Part shown: one piece after another, positions 4,871 to 6,696 of the stretch
How positions within the stretch are numbered: position 1 is the first letter of the stretch
How the letters are laid out: the number at the start of each line of letters is the position of its first letter
Source: Tardiphaga sp.
GTDB lineage: Bacteria; Pseudomonadota; Alphaproteobacteria; Rhizobiales; Xanthobacteraceae
Length of the DNA: 6,696 bases
Assembly: GCA_028290765.1 (NCBI GenBank)
Contig: JAQGJF010000324.1
Span: 1-6,696, forward strand
Direction of reading: 5' to 3'
Translations under genes and position numbers: made by a program
The notes under the pieces: model-generated
The model's input: the letters and a program-made list of their open reading frames with translations, nothing else
Told to the model about the DNA's origin: nothing
Databases searched by the model: none

Positions 4871-6696
4871 ATGCGAATCGGTCGGCTTTTTGCGGTCTCA
4901 ATGCTTTCGGTGACGGCGCTAACCGTCGTTCTTGGCGCCGCGGTCCTTGTGCCGCAACATCGTACCTTTGCGAGCAAGACCGAAGCGATCGCGGCGGTAC
5001 ATGCATACGGCACGGTCCTGGCGGTGGGTCAACAGATCGCCGGCTATCGCGCGCCGTATGTCACGCCGCTGTTCCAGGAGGGTGCCGCCACGCCCGCCCA
5101 GCTCGATGCGATTGCGAAGGCAGTGCAATCGGGAGACGCGGCTTTCGCCAACGCCCGGGCGGCCGTCGGCGCTCTCGGTGATGGCGCTGCGATCGTCGAA
5201 GGCCTCAACCGGGCGGCGGCCAAGCTCGGCGACGTTCGCGCAGCGTCGAATCGCGCGGTTGCCGCACCGATGAGTGGGCGCGATGCCGCGGTTGTCAAAG
5301 GCTTCCTGCCCGATGTGGGCCAGGTCGTCGCGATTCTCGAACCGCTTCTGAACCGTCTTGAAAATCAAGTGGCGGCGGCCGATGCGTCGCTGACGGCGCT
5401 GCTGAACGTCGCCCGCACGGCCCAGGATCTGCGGATCGCCGCCGGTGGCCGCGCCGCCGCGATGTCGCTTGCGATCAGTACGCGCCGTCCGCTGACGGCC
5501 GCTGAAATATCCGCGGTCGACCGTGCCCAGGGCCGCGTCGACCTCGATCGCGAGCGGATCGAAGCCGGCGTCGATCAGATCGGCAGTCCGGCACGGCTCG
5601 CCAAAGCGCAGAAAGATGCGATCGATGCCTATTTCGGGCGGGCCGCGCCGTGGCTTGAAAAAGAGATGCAGGCCGCGCGGGGTGACGGCAATTACGGGAT
5701 CAACTCCGGTGAATTGGCCGCCACCATCGTGCCGGCGGTGCAGGCCTTCTTCGCCGTGCGCGATGCCGCACTGGCCGAGGCGGCCGAGCGTGCAGGCGCA
5801 GCGCGCGACGGAGCCCTGATGATGCTGGCACTGGCGGGTCTTGCGGTTGTCGCGCTGCTCGGCGTGCTTGCCGGCGTCACCGTGATGCTGCGTCGTCGCG
5901 TGATCACGCCGCTCGCGACCCTTACGGAAGCCGTCGGCGACCTGGCCGCCGGCCGGCATGACGTGACGATTCCGACAATCACCCGCGCCGATGAAATCGG
6001 AGCGATGGCAGGTTCGCTGCAGGTCTTCAAGGAAGCCCTGATCGCCAAGCAGGCCGCCGACGAGACGGCCGCGGTGGAAGCCGATACCAAGATCCAGCGC
6101 GGGCAGCGCGTCGACCAGGTTACCCGTGACTTCGAGTCGATGATTGGCGAGATCGTCGAAATCGTGTCATCGGCTTCGAGCGAGCTCGAAACCTCCGCCG
6201 GCACGCTGACGGCGAACGCGGAACGTTCGGAACAATTGACCACCGTGGTCGCGGCGGCTTCCGAGAAAGCCTCCACCAATGTGCAATCGGTGGCATCCGC
6301 CACCGAAGAGATGGCGTCGTCGGTCAACGAGATCAGCCGTCAGGTCCAGGACTCGGCCCGGATCGCCGGCGAGGCGGTGGACCAGGCGCAGAAGACCAAT
6401 GACCGCGTCGGTGAGTTGGCGAAGGCGGCGGCCCGGATCGGCGACGTCGTCGAACTCATCAACACCATCGCCGGGCAAACCAACCTCTTGGCGCTGAATG
6501 CTACCATCGAGGCGGCGCGGGCCGGCGAGGCCGGACGCGGTTTCGCGGTGGTGGCGTCCGAAGTGAAGGCGCTGGCCGAGCAGACCGCCAAGGCGACCGG
6601 CGAGATCAGCCAACAGATATCGGGCATTCAGGCCGCGACGCAGGAATCGGTCGGGGCCATCAAGGAAATCGGCGACACCATCGGACGGATGTCCGA
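4871..6696 (+). CDS. Methyl-accepting chemotaxis protein (3' end outside window)
   Basis: An open frame of 608 codons runs without interruption to the right edge; its stop lies beyond. It is an inner-membrane chemoreceptor passing ligand signals to CheA/CheW. A short basic N-terminus (MRIGR) leads to TM1 (about 6-28). A helical, Ala-rich periplasmic domain of about 285 residues follows (29-313), then TM2 (about 315-340) and a HAMP domain (341-393) with the ITPL proline and DEIG (374-377). A coiled-coil signalling domain completes the visible part. [10 protein letters not shown] (475-484) fits the methylation-site consensus. The hairpin tip that contacts CheA/CheW is at about 535-561, with [18 protein letters not shown] and GRGFAVVA. 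The returning helix [16 protein letters not shown] follows. The sensor domain is the size of a helical bimodular (HBM) domain, but I cannot assign it or its ligand. The ATG at 4871 has only a weak CGGA 8 nt upstream; ATG at residue 11 would cut into TM1. It is divergent from the diguanylate cyclase gene. Confidence 0.96.
   Translation, partial: MRIGRLFAVSMLSVTALTVVLGAAVLVPQHRTFASKTEAIAAVHAYGTVLAVGQQIAGYRAPYVTPLFQEGAATPAQLDAIAKAVQSGDAAFANARAAVGALGDGAAIVEGLNRAAAKLGDVRAASNRAVAAPMSGRDAAVVKGFLPDVGQVVAILEPLLNRLENQVAAADASLTALLNVARTAQDLRIAAGGRAAAMSLAISTRRPLTAAEISAVDRAQGRVDLDRERIEAGVDQIGSPARLAKAQKDAIDAYFGRAAPWLEKEMQAARGDGNYGINSGELAATIVPAVQAFFAVRDAALAEAAERAGAARDGALMMLALAGLAVVALLGVLAGVTVMLRRRVITPLATLTEAVGDLAAGRHDVTIPTITRADEIGAMAGSLQVFKEALIAKQAADETAAVEADTKIQRGQRVDQVTRDFESMIGEIVEIVSSASSELETSAGTLTANAERSEQLTTVVAAASEKASTNVQSVASATEEMASSVNEISRQVQDSARIAGEAVDQAQKTNDRVGELAKAAARIGDVVELINTIAGQTNLLALNATIEAARAGEAGRGFAVVASEVKALAEQTAKATGEISQQISGIQAATQESVGAIKEIGDTIGRMS

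Noticed and set aside
4919..5959. 346-codon minus-strand open frame opposite the chemoreceptor gene.
   Set aside because: It is a shadow rich in Arg, Gly and His; the plus strand has TM, HAMP and signalling motifs in one uninterrupted frame.

Overview
This 6.7 kb window is high-GC DNA that reads as ordinary chromosome of an alphaproteobacterium of the Rhizobiales, most like Bradyrhizobium, Rhodopseudomonas or Nitrobacter. Three things suggest this: strong G/C bias at third codon positions, an initiator tRNA whose anticodon stem carries A29:U41 in place of the usual first G:C pair, and a dispersed-repeat-like palindrome after the second dehydrogenase gene. The assignment is from pattern recognition; no database was searched. 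I see no transposase, integrase, phage gene, CRISPR array or toxin-antitoxin pair.

Left part (1-2460). Two minus-strand genes come first: an atypical short-chain dehydrogenase/reductase (SDR) at 115-897 and, upstream of it, a CvpA-family membrane protein at 1085-1600. The 187 bp between them hold four spaced GGATCGG units and a strong hairpin. Diverging from cvpA across a 95-bp spacer is a canonical SDR at 1696-2457. The two SDRs contrast clearly: the plus-strand one has the complete Asn-Ser-Tyr-Lys tetrad, while the minus-strand one has Ser and Arg where the catalytic Tyr and Lys should be. Just downstream of the atypical SDR lies a 31-nt hairpin.

Middle (2458-2910). A gene-free stretch of 327 nt carries a REP-like palindrome and two interlocked inverted repeats. 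It is followed by a clear initiator tRNA-Met gene with encoded CCA and a rho-independent terminator that can also serve the convergent gene to its right.

Right part (2930-6696). A minus-strand diguanylate cyclase has two tandem PAS-like sensor modules, an intact GGDEF motif and no RxxD inhibitory site. A 438-bp intergenic region separates it from a divergent plus-strand methyl-accepting chemotaxis protein (608 codons visible), which runs off the right edge. These two genes sit at the junction of c-di-GMP signalling and chemotaxis, a common pairing for motile free-living or plant-associated bacteria, but nothing in the sequence proves they act together.

I did not find a convincing undescribed multi-gene system. 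The best leads are the GGATCGG array, the degenerate SDR, the interlocked repeats upstream of the tRNA and the palindromes between the two signalling genes.
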